A stretch of 64,000 bases of DNA from an uncultured Flavobacteriales bacterium (GCA_946480815.1 CAMLLB010000005.1:58373-122372), one strand, 5' to 3'. Shown: positions 24,912-34,913, counted from the stretch's first letter. The notes: generated by a model not told the origin, from the sequence alone. A program made the numbers and translations.

Positions 24912-25961
24912 ATGAAAATTCGTTTATTCTTTTTGTTCCTAACCCCTTTGCTTCTGCATGCCCAGTATTTGCCGGAGCTCGGAATCCCCAAATTTAATCC
25001 TGGCGATTATGAACGCCTTCAGACAAAAACGATCGCCCATACAACATTGGATTTTCAACTGAAAGGCCCGGTAAAATCGGTTTGTGAAACAATCCGTACC
25101 TTAAAGGCAAACGGTGAAGACAGTTCGGCACATTTAAAAGCAGAATACTTGTTTTCCGAAAAAGGAAAATTGTTAAGTTATTCGGAAGATTCAATGAGCA
25201 ATTTACTCAAGATCTCCGACGCGGCTAGTGAAATCCTGAACACCTATGATCCGACCGGGGAAATCCTCCTGGAAACAATTCGTCAGACAAGGAGCTGGCA
25301 AAAAACGAAAACGGTAATCCGATTTAATCATCAGGGATTCAGGGAAGAGGAAATTTATACCTGTTATAAATGTGAGCAGGGTTTGAACAGAAATGATCCT
25401 TTTTATGACAGTATTTTCGATTACACACTGGATTACCAATGGAGTCCGGATTTTGACAGCGTCAGTTTCACATACCGGTATGTGAAACCAAAATCCCCTT
25501 ATCAGCGGGAAAGGGATATGGTCCGTTCGTTTGTTTATGAATTAAGCAGCAAGAAAAAGGACCAATTGAAAGAAGAAACGAGTTATTTTAAAAACTTGTC
25601 CACCGACAATAATTATTTCAAATTCTTTGAAAATATGATCAAATACGATAAACAGGGAAGGATCATTGAGTGGACAATCTGGGACCATCAGATTAAAAAC
25701 TCGTTTAATGTCCATAGTAGAACGGAATATACTTACAATGAAAAAAGTGAATTAACGGAGATCAGGTATTACTCTACCGGTTGGAGTAATCCGGAAATTA
25801 ATTTTCAATTGGAATTGACAGAAGAGATCAGGTATGTTTCTTACGATGTATATGGAAATTGGACAGAAATGGAGGTGAAAGTACAACCCGAATGGCAGCG
25901 ACGGCTTTACGGTTTGAAAAACTTCAATTTCAGGTATAAACGAGAGATCAGTTATTATTAA
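24912..25961 (+). CDS. secreted protein with YD/RHS-like repeats, function unknown
   Basis: 349 residues with a cleavable signal peptide (IRLFFLFLTPLLLHAQ). The body contains degenerate repeats with Y-(D/N)-x-x-G-x-hydrophobic cores: YDPTGEILLETIRQ, YDKQGRIIEWTIW, YNEKSELTEIRYY and YDVYGNWTEMEV. These look like the YD/RHS-type beta-strand repeats of Bacteroidota surface proteins. No toxin domain or sorting tail is present. The 225 nt upstream hold no gene or clear signal. It is followed 75 nt later by the sigma factor gene. Confidence 0.6.
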   Translation: MKIRLFFLFLTPLLLHAQYLPELGIPKFNPGDYERLQTKTIAHTTLDFQLKGPVKSVCETIRTLKANGEDSSAHLKAEYLFSEKGKLLSYSEDSMSNLLKISDAASEILNTYDPTGEILLETIRQTRSWQKTKTVIRFNHQGFREEEIYTCYKCEQGLNRNDPFYDSIFDYTLDYQWSPDFDSVSFTYRYVKPKSPYQRERDMVRSFVYELSSKKKDQLKEETSYFKNLSTDNNYFKFFENMIKYDKQGRIIEWTIWDHQIKNSFNVHSRTEYTYNEKSELTEIRYYSTGWSNPEINFQLELTEEIRYVSYDVYGNWTEMEVKVQPEWQRRLYGLKNFNFRYKREISYY

Positions 25962-26036
25962 TATCCTCTCAGTGAAAATTTTATTGCGCTGATTTGTTTA
26001 CCTTTCCTGATTCCAAACACAACCGGTAAATCAATC

Positions 26037-26609
26037 ATGGAGAAACCATTTTATAATTCACAGGAAATCAAAAAGGAACTCGCAGTTCTCTATAAGTATT
26101 TCCCGGAAGTAAAGCGTCTGCTCCGGACCTTTGGTTGTGATGCGTTAACTGCAGAAGACCTGTTCCAGGAAGCCATAATCATCTACCTGCGTAAAAAAAA
26201 CGATCCTGCTTTTGAGTTTCAATTAGCTCCGATCCACTTTATTAAACAAACCTGCAAATTGTTGTGGTTTAACGCTGCGCGGAAGGGTCAAAAATACGGA
26301 GCAGGAACTTTGGAAGCGGACGTGGAAGAAGTTTCCGATTCCTGGATAGAAAGGGAATTGCAATACAAACAGCTGGAAAGTGCTTTGACGAAGATCGGGA
26401 AACAGTGTAAGGAATTATTGCATTTATTCTATGGCTTGGGCTGGAACATGGCAGATATTGCCAAAAAGCTTGATCTCCGTAACGATAAAGTTGCGAAAGC
26501 TCAGAAATATCGTTGCATACAAAAGGCCAAAGAATTTGTTCAGGAAGCTCAGTCAAGCGTTGGCTTCGACTCCGCTCAGTCAACTTTTGATTCCACTCAA
26601 TTAATATAA
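26037..26609 (+). CDS. ECF-type RNA polymerase sigma factor
   Basis: 190 residues. Region 2 is recognised in AEDLFQEAIIIYLRKKN, and region 4 in CKELLHLFYGLGWNMADIAKKL followed by the basic recognition helix (NDKVAKAQKYRCIQKAKE). It directs transcription and is normally held by the anti-sigma factor encoded 9 nt downstream. The last 20 or so codons are unusual: they contain the repeat element also found in leuS (encoding GFDSAQS, then FDSTQ), so the C-terminus has been extended by a dispersed repeat. Confidence 0.88.
   Translation: MEKPFYNSQEIKKELAVLYKYFPEVKRLLRTFGCDALTAEDLFQEAIIIYLRKKNDPAFEFQLAPIHFIKQTCKLLWFNAARKGQKYGAGTLEADVEEVSDSWIERELQYKQLESALTKIGKQCKELLHLFYGLGWNMADIAKKLDLRNDKVAKAQKYRCIQKAKEFVQEAQSSVGFDSAQSTFDSTQLI
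26560..26584 (+). repeat. FDSAQS repeat element, single arm inside the sigma factor gene
   Basis: GGCTTCGACTCCGCTCAGTC, flanked by TT and AAC. It matches the arm at 33581-33606 in leuS and the arms at 37113 and 56904. No inverted second arm follows. Confidence 0.75.
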
Positions 26610-26618
26610 TTCTAAGCT

Positions 26619-29588
26619 ATGGAAACAAATTGGAATCAATTGATTGAGCGTTATTTGAATAACGAACTTTCAGCAGAAGGAAAGACAGCTTTTGAAACGG
26701 AATTAAAGCAAAACAAAGAACTTCAACAGGAATTTGAACTGCATAAACTGACCACGGAAATCATTCAGCGCGACTCTTTACGCACTTTAGTAAAAGAGTC
26801 CGGAAAGTGGTTCCATCTAAAGAAAATCCTTATAAATAGTGGGTTTGCTTTGGTAATTGCCGGAGTACTTGCAACAGCTCTTTATCTTGCTGTAAATTGG
26901 AAGGATATGTCCACTCACAGCAACAAACCGGAACAAATTGAGCAATCCATGCTGGAAAAGCTGGAAAAAGAGCTTGCATTTGAAAACATCGATCCGGAAT
27001 ACTTCCAATTCACTGGAGAATCGGATGTGTTTTTGTCTGAAAGTGGGGTGTTGTTGAGCATCACGAACGAGTCATTTTCATTGGATGGGAAGCCTTACGA
27101 AGGTAAAGCGATAATCCAGTGGCAGGAAGCACAAAAAGCCTCCGATATTGTGAAAGCGGGATTGAGCACCAAATCGGGAGACAGACTCCTGGAAACCCAG
27201 GGAATGTTCAGCCTGAATGCATTTACTCCGGATGGACAAAAACTGCAATTGACCAAAGAGGGTGTTTATGTGCAGGTTCCGGTGGACGAACTGAAAAAGG
27301 ACATGAAATTGTTTACCGGAGTTCCCAAAAAAGACGGAACCATTGATTGGCAAAGACCTGAAGAACTGGAACGCTTACCTAAACCCAAAGACATGTCGGG
27401 AATGGATCTGTATCCACCAAATTATGAACCCAAATTGAATGAATTGAAGTGGTTTACCGAAAAAGCCAAACGCGACAGTTTGTATTTGAGTTTTGAGGAG
27501 GAAGTTCCTGTGAGCGACTCAACAATTAATATCATTGATGAAATTCAAATGTATAACCAGCCCAAAATGGAAACTCCGAAAAGAATTTCCGAAAGTCCAA
27601 ATAACGGAGCCGTATCCATTTCAATGATGATTCCTCCCAAACAACAGAAACCATCTTACCAGGTGATTTCAGGAGTTGAATACCCGGAAGATAAAGTAGA
27701 ATGGAGTTTTGAATCCCAGCTGCTTGGGAATAATGAAGTGATGATCGTAGCTACGGTAAAAATTAAACAGGATTGGGAAATAAATTCCCTGATTTCGCCG
27801 AAAGGATCTTTTGGAATTCCTACCAGCTTTAAGTTAAAAACAAGCCCAAATTTTAAACTGCTTGGAAGACCTTCAGAACCAAAACCAATATTGCATCATG
27901 ATGAGGTAGCAGATGAAGATTTGTCCTATCATTTAGGAACCGTTCAATTCAAACAGAAGATTAAATTGGTTGGTCAAAAACCATTTAATGTGAATGGAGA
28001 ATACGTTTATCAAACATGTAAAATCGATTCGCATTGTCTGCCACCTTTCAAAGGAACTTTTTCTGTGTGGATCAATGGAGCAGCATCTGCGAATCACATC
28101 CCACCTTCAAAAGTCCTGGCAATCTGGGACAAGAAATTCAACAATACCAACCTGGCAACAAAGGACTTCGAAGACCGGATGAAAACAATCCACGAAACTT
28201 GTGATGAAAAGGTGTTTGATATCTACTCAAAGAACCTGAGTACGCGCTTGTGGGAATTGGATCAACGTGTTGTAAAGCTAGGTTATCCGCAGTTTCAGAG
28301 CTTTGCTGATCAGAAAGTGGGAAAAGTAAAGTTGGATGACATGCACCAAAAGAGTTTAAGTGCATTCTATGAAAAGGCGATTGAAACACTTCGTGAAACC
28401 GGGAAGAAAAATGTGGAAGCAGCTTTTAAAAAGGAGCAACAATGGGATAAGGAAGTGATGCTGGAACGGGACCGGGAAGTTCTGCGCCAGGGAGTTCGCG
28501 CGAGCTTGAATGCATCTGCAGAAGCCAATTTCAATCTGGTACATCTTTCGAAACAGTTGGGACAAACACTGGGTTTTGCCATTACAAGTGAAACAGTTGC
28601 ATCCAGGGACCGATTGATACCTCAAAATTGGACAGGAGCTCCGGCAAAACAGGAATTACCAATAGTTGTAAATATTGATCGCTTAACCAAAGATCTGCTT
28701 TCATCCCGAAAGTCTGTGGATGTTTTCACTCTGGATAAGGGTAAAAAGGCAGAAATCCGTTATGCAGATTTTGTTGTTAAAGTGGAATCTCCCCAAAAGT
28801 ATGATCGCTTATATTTTTATTTGCTACCGGAACAATTGAATAGTTATGAGCGACTCGACTTTGTGAATGGGACATTGAATTATGCCTTAAATAGTGCAAT
28901 TGGTTATTCCGGTTTGATATTCGGATTAAATGAAAATGGTTTTTACCTTTTTGAAATCCCGAAATTGAGTGCAAAAGATTTTGGATCAATGAAACTTGAA
29001 CAAGTAAGCGCACAACAGTTTGAGTCGCACTTGAAAGAATTGAACAAAAATCGCGGAGTTTATTCGGAACAAATCTCCGCAGAAATTGGTTGGCTCTTCA
29101 AAGAGAAAGCAAATTATACAGTGCAAAGAAAACGTAGAGAGAACCTGCAATTCCGGAATGAGGTGCGTCCAACCATTTATTCGTGTTTAAGTAAGGAAAA
29201 ACCAGTAGAAGACAATCAACCCACCCTAAAAGCGGTTCCAATGAACAAAACTGAAGCTTTTAGTCAGGACCCATTTGCTATTACTGATGTTTCTCCTTCC
29301 TTCCCCGGAGGTACAATAGCATTACGTAAATTTTTTAACGACAATATCATATTTCCGAAAGCAATGTATGAAAAAAACATTGATGGAAAGGTGTATATCC
29401 GTTTCATCGTAGATGAAAATGGGAATGTATCAAATGTGACAGTTAAAAAAGGAATTTCGAATTGTCCGGAATGTGATCAGGAAGCAGTTCGACTTGTAAA
29501 GAAGCTTCCAGCTTTTGTTCCTGGTAAACTGAATGGTAAAAATGTTTCTTCCAATTATTTAGTCCCCGTCAGTTTTCGGTCGAATTAA
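26619..29588 (+). CDS. anti-sigma factor fused to DsbD-alpha-like and TonB C-terminal domains
   Basis: 989 residues. Residues 1-60 resemble a Bacteroidota anti-sigma cytoplasmic domain (WNQLIERYLNNELSAEGKTAFE). One transmembrane helix spans about 74-93. The long periplasmic part includes, at about 360-495, a domain like the N-terminal domain of DsbD: WEINSLI, then YVYQTCKIDSHCLPPFKGTF. Its Cys467 and Cys473 have the same spacing as the redox pair of E. coli DsbD (Cys103/Cys109). The last 95 residues are a TonB C-terminal domain (GKVYIRFIVDENGNVSNV, CDQEAVRLVKKLPAF, PVSF). The gene follows the sigma factor gene by 9 nt. It presumably senses a periplasmic or outer-membrane signal and frees the sigma factor. 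Confidence 0.8.
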   Translation: METNWNQLIERYLNNELSAEGKTAFETELKQNKELQQEFELHKLTTEIIQRDSLRTLVKESGKWFHLKKILINSGFALVIAGVLATALYLAVNWKDMSTHSNKPEQIEQSMLEKLEKELAFENIDPEYFQFTGESDVFLSESGVLLSITNESFSLDGKPYEGKAIIQWQEAQKASDIVKAGLSTKSGDRLLETQGMFSLNAFTPDGQKLQLTKEGVYVQVPVDELKKDMKLFTGVPKKDGTIDWQRPEELERLPKPKDMSGMDLYPPNYEPKLNELKWFTEKAKRDSLYLSFEEEVPVSDSTINIIDEIQMYNQPKMETPKRISESPNNGAVSISMMIPPKQQKPSYQVISGVEYPEDKVEWSFESQLLGNNEVMIVATVKIKQDWEINSLISPKGSFGIPTSFKLKTSPNFKLLGRPSEPKPILHHDEVADEDLSYHLGTVQFKQKIKLVGQKPFNVNGEYVYQTCKIDSHCLPPFKGTFSVWINGAASANHIPPSKVLAIWDKKFNNTNLATKDFEDRMKTIHETCDEKVFDIYSKNLSTRLWELDQRVVKLGYPQFQSFADQKVGKVKLDDMHQKSLSAFYEKAIETLRETGKKNVEAAFKKEQQWDKEVMLERDREVLRQGVRASLNASAEANFNLVHLSKQLGQTLGFAITSETVASRDRLIPQNWTGAPAKQELPIVVNIDRLTKDLLSSRKSVDVFTLDKGKKAEIRYADFVVKVESPQKYDRLYFYLLPEQLNSYERLDFVNGTLNYALNSAIGYSGLIFGLNENGFYLFEIPKLSAKDFGSMKLEQVSAQQFESHLKELNKNRGVYSEQISAEIGWLFKEKANYTVQRKRRENLQFRNEVRPTIYSCLSKEKPVEDNQPTLKAVPMNKTEAFSQDPFAITDVSPSFPGGTIALRKFFNDNIIFPKAMYEKNIDGKVYIRFIVDENGNVSNVTVKKGISNCPECDQEAVRLVKKLPAFVPGKLNGKNVSSNYLVPVSFRSN

Positions 29589-29593
29589 ACAAA

Positions 29594-29626
29594 AACCGCA
29601 GGATAATAGTTGATTATCCTGCGGTT
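29594..29626. terminator. bidirectional terminator between convergent genes
   Basis: AACCGCAGGATAAT and ATTATCCTGCGGTT form a perfect 14-bp stem with a 5-nt loop. It sits between the convergent anti-sigma gene and the S74 gene and can serve both. Confidence 0.85.
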
Positions 29627-29642
29627 CGTAAAAGTCATCTGA

Positions 29643-31118
29643 CTACTGCTGAATAATCAATCGTTGTGTATGTAATTCCTTGTTGTTGGAGATCAGTGAA
29701 ACGATATACATTCCCGGATCAAGGGTTCCTTTTGCCAATTCCAATTTGTCCGAGTTGCGCGTTGTCAACTCAATGGTTTTGATCAGCTTTCCATTCATGT
29801 CGAAGATCATAATAGCAGATTGTGCTGTCGGGTCGATTCCTGTAAATCCGATTGTAACCACATCATTGCTTGGATTCGGATGGATTGTCATGGTGCTTGA
29901 AGCGCTTAACGGATCCAGATTTCCAGACTGAATATCTTTCATTTGCGACAATTCGTCCTGTAATTTAGCGATAGTTGTTTGCTGCTCCTTGATAGCTTCA
30001 ACCATAACCGGGATCAATGCCGTGTAATTCACCGCTTTGTAACCGTTATCCATGGTATACACCATTTCAGGCAATACCTTTTCTACTTCCTGTGCAATGA
30101 AACCCAATTGTTTTTCGTCACCGAATCCCATGTCCGGGTTGCGTGCTTTATCCCAATTGTAAGCCACTCCGCGCATCTTCAATAGTTTATCCAATGATCC
30201 TTCCAAAGTAGTGACATCTTTTTTGAAGCGGGAATCTGAAGTGATGAGGTAACCGTCACTCATGGTAATTCCATTTACTTTTAGTTTTAATGTTCCGGAA
30301 GTTACTGTTGACCATGGTCCGGGCTGAACGTTATTGCTCAGTGTCACTGTAAATGGAAACGGACCTGTGGTTCCGATCCCAACTGAAGTACCATCATCAT
30401 AGATCTGGGAACAATCATACGCCGACCCGTTGAATTTCGGTACAAAATTCGGACTGAAGCAATTGTTAATAGCCACTGAACCCATACCGATTTTACTGTC
30501 AAATACATATCCCGTTGAAGGATTGATCACCAGGAGGTTTCCTTTACCTATTTGCAGATTTTCAAAGCGCACGTTGGAATTGGTTCCCGGATCGAGCGGT
30601 TTAAAGGCAGCATTCACATGAAGTGTGGCTGTAGGGGAAGAAGTGTGCAACCCGAAATTACCGGTGGCAACCATCGTTCCGATTTCCAGGTTTTGGGATG
30701 GGATCCATGAATCGAACTGGAAAATCAGGCGATTGATATCCGGTGCCATATCCACGTTATCTCCAAAAGCGATGATCGCATTGGCTTCGTTCCAATTGTC
30801 GAAACGCAATCCGAAGAAAGCTCTGTCTGTTGACCAGTTGGAAGTAAACCCGTAATAATTACAATTTGCCGGAGGGAAACTGGCGATGTCACATGTACCG
30901 ATGTTTGCCCATTGGTCACCGGCGTTTCCATACGTTCCGCTTTGAAGATGGCCAAGTCTGTTATCAGAGCCGTTGGTCCCGTCGATAATCCAATCGTTAC
31001 CCGAAGTACATAGACTGCTGGTAGGGAAATTAACTAATTGTGCTTGTGCTTTGCTACCAAAGATCAACGCGGTAGCCATAAGAGCCGCAGCTCCCAATTG
31101 ATGGATTTTAATTTTCAT
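29643..31118 (-). CDS. S74 (tail-fibre chaperone) domain protein with T9SS sorting tail
   Basis: 491 residues. A signal peptide (ALMATALIFGSKAQAQ) is followed by a repetitive beta-rich N-terminal half. An intramolecular chaperone domain begins near residue 305 with LITSDSRFKKDVTTLEGSLD and MRGVAYNWD; it contains GFIAQEVEKVLPEMV and YTALIPVMVEAIKEQ, diagnostic of peptidase S74. In phage tail fibres this domain trimerises the protein and cleaves itself off. A T9SS type A tail closes the protein (IHPNPSNDVVTIGF, GMYIVSL). It is exported to the surface, perhaps as a trimeric adhesin or fibre. Confidence 0.88.
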   Translation of the reverse strand: MKIKIHQLGAAALMATALIFGSKAQAQLVNFPTSSLCTSGNDWIIDGTNGSDNRLGHLQSGTYGNAGDQWANIGTCDIASFPPANCNYYGFTSNWSTDRAFFGLRFDNWNEANAIIAFGDNVDMAPDINRLIFQFDSWIPSQNLEIGTMVATGNFGLHTSSPTATLHVNAAFKPLDPGTNSNVRFENLQIGKGNLLVINPSTGYVFDSKIGMGSVAINNCFSPNFVPKFNGSAYDCSQIYDDGTSVGIGTTGPFPFTVTLSNNVQPGPWSTVTSGTLKLKVNGITMSDGYLITSDSRFKKDVTTLEGSLDKLLKMRGVAYNWDKARNPDMGFGDEKQLGFIAQEVEKVLPEMVYTMDNGYKAVNYTALIPVMVEAIKEQQTTIAKLQDELSQMKDIQSGNLDPLSASSTMTIHPNPSNDVVTIGFTGIDPTAQSAIMIFDMNGKLIKTIELTTRNSDKLELAKGTLDPGMYIVSLISNNKELHTQRLIIQQ

Positions 31119-31309
31119 AAAGAATAGTGTTTAAATGAAGGTAGAAGTTACGGGGAAAGAAACGACTCGTACAAATTTTTTATGTTAAAAAATAAATGTT
31201 ATTTTACTGAAAAACAATCAGTTGTAATTTGTTTCATTGATATATCAAGGCATAAAAAGCAAAATTTTTTAGTTGTAATAGTTCTGATAGTGCTTGAGAT
31301 TACAAATGT

Positions 31310-31435
31310 CCTCCCCCTTTTATCCCCCTCCAAAGGGGGGAACACAAGATCATCAATTAAAAGTCTAATCTCACTCCGAAATTTCATTATTGAGACTATA
31401 AAATCTCCCCCTTTGGAGGGGGACTAAGGGGGAGG
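31310..31435. repeat. C-rich inverted repeat element
   Basis: The left arm (31310-31340) starts CCTCCCCCTT and ends CCCTCCAAAGGGGG. The right arm (31406-31435) is its near-complement: CCCCCTTTGGAGGGGG, then CTAAGGGGGAGG. A 65-nt interior separates them. A half copy lies at 58277-58306. Folded, the whole unit would be a long hairpin, as in MITE/REP-like elements. Confidence 0.75.
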
Positions 31436-31454
31436 ATAATCAAAAAACAAAAAA

Positions 31455-31479
31455 ATCCCCACGATTCAATCGTGGGGAT
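31455..31479 (-). terminator. intrinsic terminator of leuS
   Basis: ATCCCCACGAT and ATCGTGGGGAT form an 11-bp stem with a 3-nt loop. On the minus strand it is followed by TTTTTTG and further Ts, 36 nt past the leuS stop. Confidence 0.88.
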
Positions 31480-31515
31480 CACTATTGCCCGTTGGCTATT
31501 TAACTATTGCCTGGT

Positions 31516-34476
31516 CTATACCACCATATTCACAATCTTCCCAGGCACCACAATGACTTTCTTCGGAGCTTTTCCTTCCAGCCATTTTTGTGCTTCCGGC
31601 ATTGCCAGTACCGCTTCTTCCACTTCTTTTGCAGAGAATGCGGTTGGCAAATCTACTTTCATACGCATTTTTCCGTTGAATGAAACCGGGTAGGAAACGT
31701 TCGCTTCTACCAGCATTTCCGGGTTGAATGTCGGGAATGGAGCAGTAGAAACAGTTCCCACAGGATTACCCAATGCTTCTGCCCACAGTTCTTCGGCAGC
31801 ATGCGGAGCGTATGGGGCCAATAGGATCACCAATTGCTCCAACACTTCTTTTGAGTGGCATTTTTGCTCCGTCAATTCATTGACACAGATCATTAAGTTC
31901 GAAACGTTGGTGTTGAATGAGAAACGTTCCAAATCGTCTTCTACTTTCTTGATCGTTTTATGTAAGGTCTTCAGAGACTCTTTACTTGCAGGTTCATTCG
32001 TTACGATCACATTTCCGTTCTCGTAGAACAAACGCCACAATTTGCGCAGGAAGTTATGCACTCCCGAAATTCCTTTCGTATCCCATGGTTTGGTTTGTTC
32101 CAAAGGACCTAAGAACATTTCGTACATGCGTAAAGTATCCGCCCCGAACTTTTCTACCAACTCATCCGGAGTTTGGACGTTGAATTTCGACTTGGACATT
32201 TTTTCGACCTCGGAACCACACATGTATGTTCCGTCATCTTCCAAAATAAATTCCGCATTTGCAAATTCCGACCGCCATGCTTTGAACCCTTCGATATCCA
32301 ATTTGTCGTTGTCTACCAGCGAAATATCTACGTGAGATTTTTGAAATTCGATTTGATCAATGTGTTCAATTTCTAAATTCCCATTTTTTGATAAAATTGA
32401 ATTCATCTGCTTTAATACTGTTTCGCGTATATGTCCTGTAGACATCATGTTCTCAACAATATTATGTGACAAGTAGAAATCTGGAATTTTAATATCACCA
32501 CCCAATATGTTCAGTCTAAATCTAGTATTTACTGCTTTATAAACAAAACTACTTCTCCCCAAAATCATTCCCTGGTTGATCATTTTTTTGAACGGCTCAT
32601 CAAAACCAATGAATCCTAGATCATACAGGAATTTGCACCAGAAACGGGAATACAACAAGTGACCTGTTGCGTGCTCCGAACCTCCGATATACAGATCCAC
32701 CTGGTTCCAGTAATCCGCTTTTGCTTTGGAAACGAATTCCTGTGTATTGTGCGGATCCATGTAGCGCAGGAAGTAGAAGGAACTTCCGGCCCAACCAGGC
32801 ATGGTGTTGTATTCCATGCGATCGCCTTCGGAATATTTCCAGGCACTTTTTTCGGCGCGGGCCAATGGCGGCTCACCGTCTTCTGTCGGCAAATATTTGT
32901 CTACTTCCGGCAGCTCGATCGGCAAATGAGCATCATCGACCAAATACGGAATGTCATTTTTATAATAAACAGGGAAAGGTTCACCCCAATAGCGCTGACG
33001 TGAGAAGATCGCGTCTCTCAAACGGTAATTGGTTTTTCCTTTTCCTAATCCTTGTTCTTCAATTTTCGCGATTGCAACTGCCATTGCTTTTTTGATCGGC
33101 AATCCACTCAGGAAGTCCGAATTTGCAATCGTTCCTTCCTTCTCGGAATAAGCACCTTCGGAAATATCGATGTTCTCAAAAATATTCCTGATCGGAATTT
33201 TGAAATGCGTTGCAAAATCCCAATCGCGTTGATCTCCGCATGGAACTGCCATGACGGCACCTGTTCCGTAGGAAGCCAATACGTAATCGCCGATCCAAAC
33301 CGGGATTTTCTCTCCCGAGAACGGGTGAATTGCATATGCTCCGGTAAATTGTCCGGTAATATTTTTTACGTCTGCCTGGCGGTCTCTTTCGGATTTCAAC
33401 GAAGCAGCCGTTTTGTAAGCTTCGATAGCATCCTTGTATTCCGCTGTTGTGATTTCATCAACCAGCGCATGTTCCGGTGCAAGGACCATGAACGAAACTC
33501 CGAAAATGGTGTCGGGGCGAGTGGTGAATACCTCGACTACGCTCGGTAACCTACCACTTTCGTCTCCGGAATTACGCAAAGGTGACTGAGCGGAGTCGAA
33601 GGCAACTTTAAATTTTACCGAACACCCAACAGATTTCCCGATCCAGTTGCGTTGCATGTCTTTGATCGCATCGGTCCAGTCTACTGTTTCCAAGCCGGTC
33701 AATAAACGCTCGGCGTATGCTTTGATCCGCATCGACCACTGGCGCATCAGTTTTTGTTCTACCGGATGTCCGCCACGCTCCGAAAGACCGTTGATGACTT
33801 CGTCATTTGCGAGTACGGTCCCCAAAGCCGGACACCAGTTTACCCACGAATCAGCCAGGTAAGCCAAACGGTATTCCATCAAAATATCCGATTGCTCTTT
33901 TTCAGAGTATCCTTTCCATTCCTCAGCTGTAAACGAATTAGCAAAATCACTAACAGCTTTCACACCTGAATTTCCGTTTTGTTCGAATTCAGCGATCAGT
34001 GAATCGATCGATTCTGCTTTATCTGTTTTTACGTTGTACCACGAATTGAAGATCTGTTTGAAGATCCATTGGGTCCACTTGTAATATTCCGGAGATGAGG
34101 TACGGACTTCTCTGTCCCAATCAAATGAGAACCCGATCTTATCCAACTGATCACGGTAACGCGCAATGTTTTGTTCTGTTGTAATCGCAGGGTGCTGCCC
34201 TGTCTGGATTGCGTATTGCTCGGCAGGAAGTCCGAATGAATCGTAGCCCATCGGATGCAATACGTTATAACCTCTTAATCTTTTGTAGCGCGCATAAATG
34301 TCGGATGCAATATAACCGAGCGGGTGGCCTACGTGCAAACCTGCACCGGACGGATACGGGAACATGTCCAATACGTAGTATTTGGGTTTCACAGAATTAT
34401 CCTCAGCGGCAAACGTTTTATGGTCTGCCCAGTATTTGCGCCATTTGCGCTCGATCTCGTTAAAATTATATTCCAT
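31516..34476 (-). CDS. leuS: leucine-tRNA ligase
   Basis: 986 residues from the ATG at 34476 ([16 protein letters not shown]); an upstream in-frame start would add 17 residues without homology. The enzyme charges tRNA-Leu. The HIGH motif is in [10 protein letters not shown] and KMSKS in [10 protein letters not shown]. The CP1 editing domain begins with [14 protein letters not shown] stretch of about 21 residues beginning FDSAQSPLR is inserted in frame between CSVKFKVA and VVEVFTTRP, where the family has a short turn; it is encoded by a dispersed repeat element. A TATCTTTG -7-like box lies at 34495-34502 on the same strand, 18 nt upstream of the start. Confidence 0.97.
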   Translation of the reverse strand: MEYNFNEIERKWRKYWADHKTFAAEDNSVKPKYYVLDMFPYPSGAGLHVGHPLGYIASDIYARYKRLRGYNVLHPMGYDSFGLPAEQYAIQTGQHPAITTEQNIARYRDQLDKIGFSFDWDREVRTSSPEYYKWTQWIFKQIFNSWYNVKTDKAESIDSLIAEFEQNGNSGVKAVSDFANSFTAEEWKGYSEKEQSDILMEYRLAYLADSWVNWCPALGTVLANDEVINGLSERGGHPVEQKLMRQWSMRIKAYAERLLTGLETVDWTDAIKDMQRNWIGKSVGCSVKFKVAFDSAQSPLRNSGDESGRLPSVVEVFTTRPDTIFGVSFMVLAPEHALVDEITTAEYKDAIEAYKTAASLKSERDRQADVKNITGQFTGAYAIHPFSGEKIPVWIGDYVLASYGTGAVMAVPCGDQRDWDFATHFKIPIRNIFENIDISEGAYSEKEGTIANSDFLSGLPIKKAMAVAIAKIEEQGLGKGKTNYRLRDAIFSRQRYWGEPFPVYYKNDIPYLVDDAHLPIELPEVDKYLPTEDGEPPLARAEKSAWKYSEGDRMEYNTMPGWAGSSFYFLRYMDPHNTQEFVSKAKADYWNQVDLYIGGSEHATGHLLYSRFWCKFLYDLGFIGFDEPFKKMINQGMILGRSSFVYKAVNTRFRLNILGGDIKIPDFYLSHNIVENMMSTGHIRETVLKQMNSILSKNGNLEIEHIDQIEFQKSHVDISLVDNDKLDIEGFKAWRSEFANAEFILEDDGTYMCGSEVEKMSKSKFNVQTPDELVEKFGADTLRMYEMFLGPLEQTKPWDTKGISGVHNFLRKLWRLFYENGNVIVTNEPASKESLKTLHKTIKKVEDDLERFSFNTNVSNLMICVNELTEQKCHSKEVLEQLVILLAPYAPHAAEELWAEALGNPVGTVSTAPFPTFNPEMLVEANVSYPVSFNGKMRMKVDLPTAFSAKEVEEAVLAMPEAQKWLEGKAPKKVIVVPGKIVNMVV
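33531..33606. repeat. FDSAQS inverted-repeat element inserted in frame in leuS
   Basis: Right arm GGTGACTGAGCGGAGTCGAA plus GGCAAC (33581-33606). Left arm CCTCGACTACGCTCGGTAAC plus C (33531-33551). The arms are inverted copies separated by 29 nt. The same pair structure occurs at 37113-37190 and 56904-56964. It adds about 21 codons to leuS without breaking the frame. Confidence 0.8.
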
Positions 34477-34609
34477 CTTGGCTAAAAAGTCGGTCAAAGA
34501 TACCAAAATAGAGCCAGTTACCGCCACTCACACATTTTTATCCGCATGAAAAAAGAAGGAAGTGTAACCATTTTATTTTTTGTTGTTATATTGCTAAAAA
34601 TCAAAGCTT

Positions 34610-34813
34610 ATGACTCTTCGTATTTCCTCCGTCCTTTTGGCAGCGAGTTTCCTTTTTGGAGCTGCAGGTTCAGTAAGCGCTGCTGAGCAAGTTACTAATC
34701 AAAGCACATCCGCTTTGGAAATGAAAGCTTCTTCTTTTGGTAAGAAAAAGGATTTCAGACCAAGAAAACCGAAGAAATCGAAGCCAAGAAAGCGTCATTG
34801 CGACGCGTATTGA
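34610..34813 (+). CDS. small secreted basic protein
   Basis: 67 residues. The signal peptide (LRISSVLLAASFLFGAAGSVSA) ends in an AxA-type site. The mature peptide is about 40 residues, with a Ser/Thr-rich start and a strongly basic C-terminus (FGKKKDFRPRKPKKSKPRKR) ending HCDAY. It may bind nucleic acid, envelope polymers or negatively charged surfaces; that is inference from charge only. It stands alone between leuS (divergent) and the histidine kinase gene. Confidence 0.6.
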   Translation: MTLRISSVLLAASFLFGAAGSVSAAEQVTNQSTSALEMKASSFGKKKDFRPRKPKKSKPRKRHCDAY

Positions 34814-34913
34814 TCGCATTCGATAGTTTAAAGATAATTTTTGAAAGGTTCTTTTTTGTGAGCAGATCACAGGGGAGGGCCTTTTTCTATTTGAAAAAAG
34901 CTATTTTTAGTGC

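Larger units (their letters stand above)
31119..31515. other. 397-nt intergenic region with a large inverted repeat
   Basis: Contains no convincing gene. It holds a C-rich inverted repeat element (31310-31435) and the leuS terminator (31455-31479). Confidence 0.6.
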
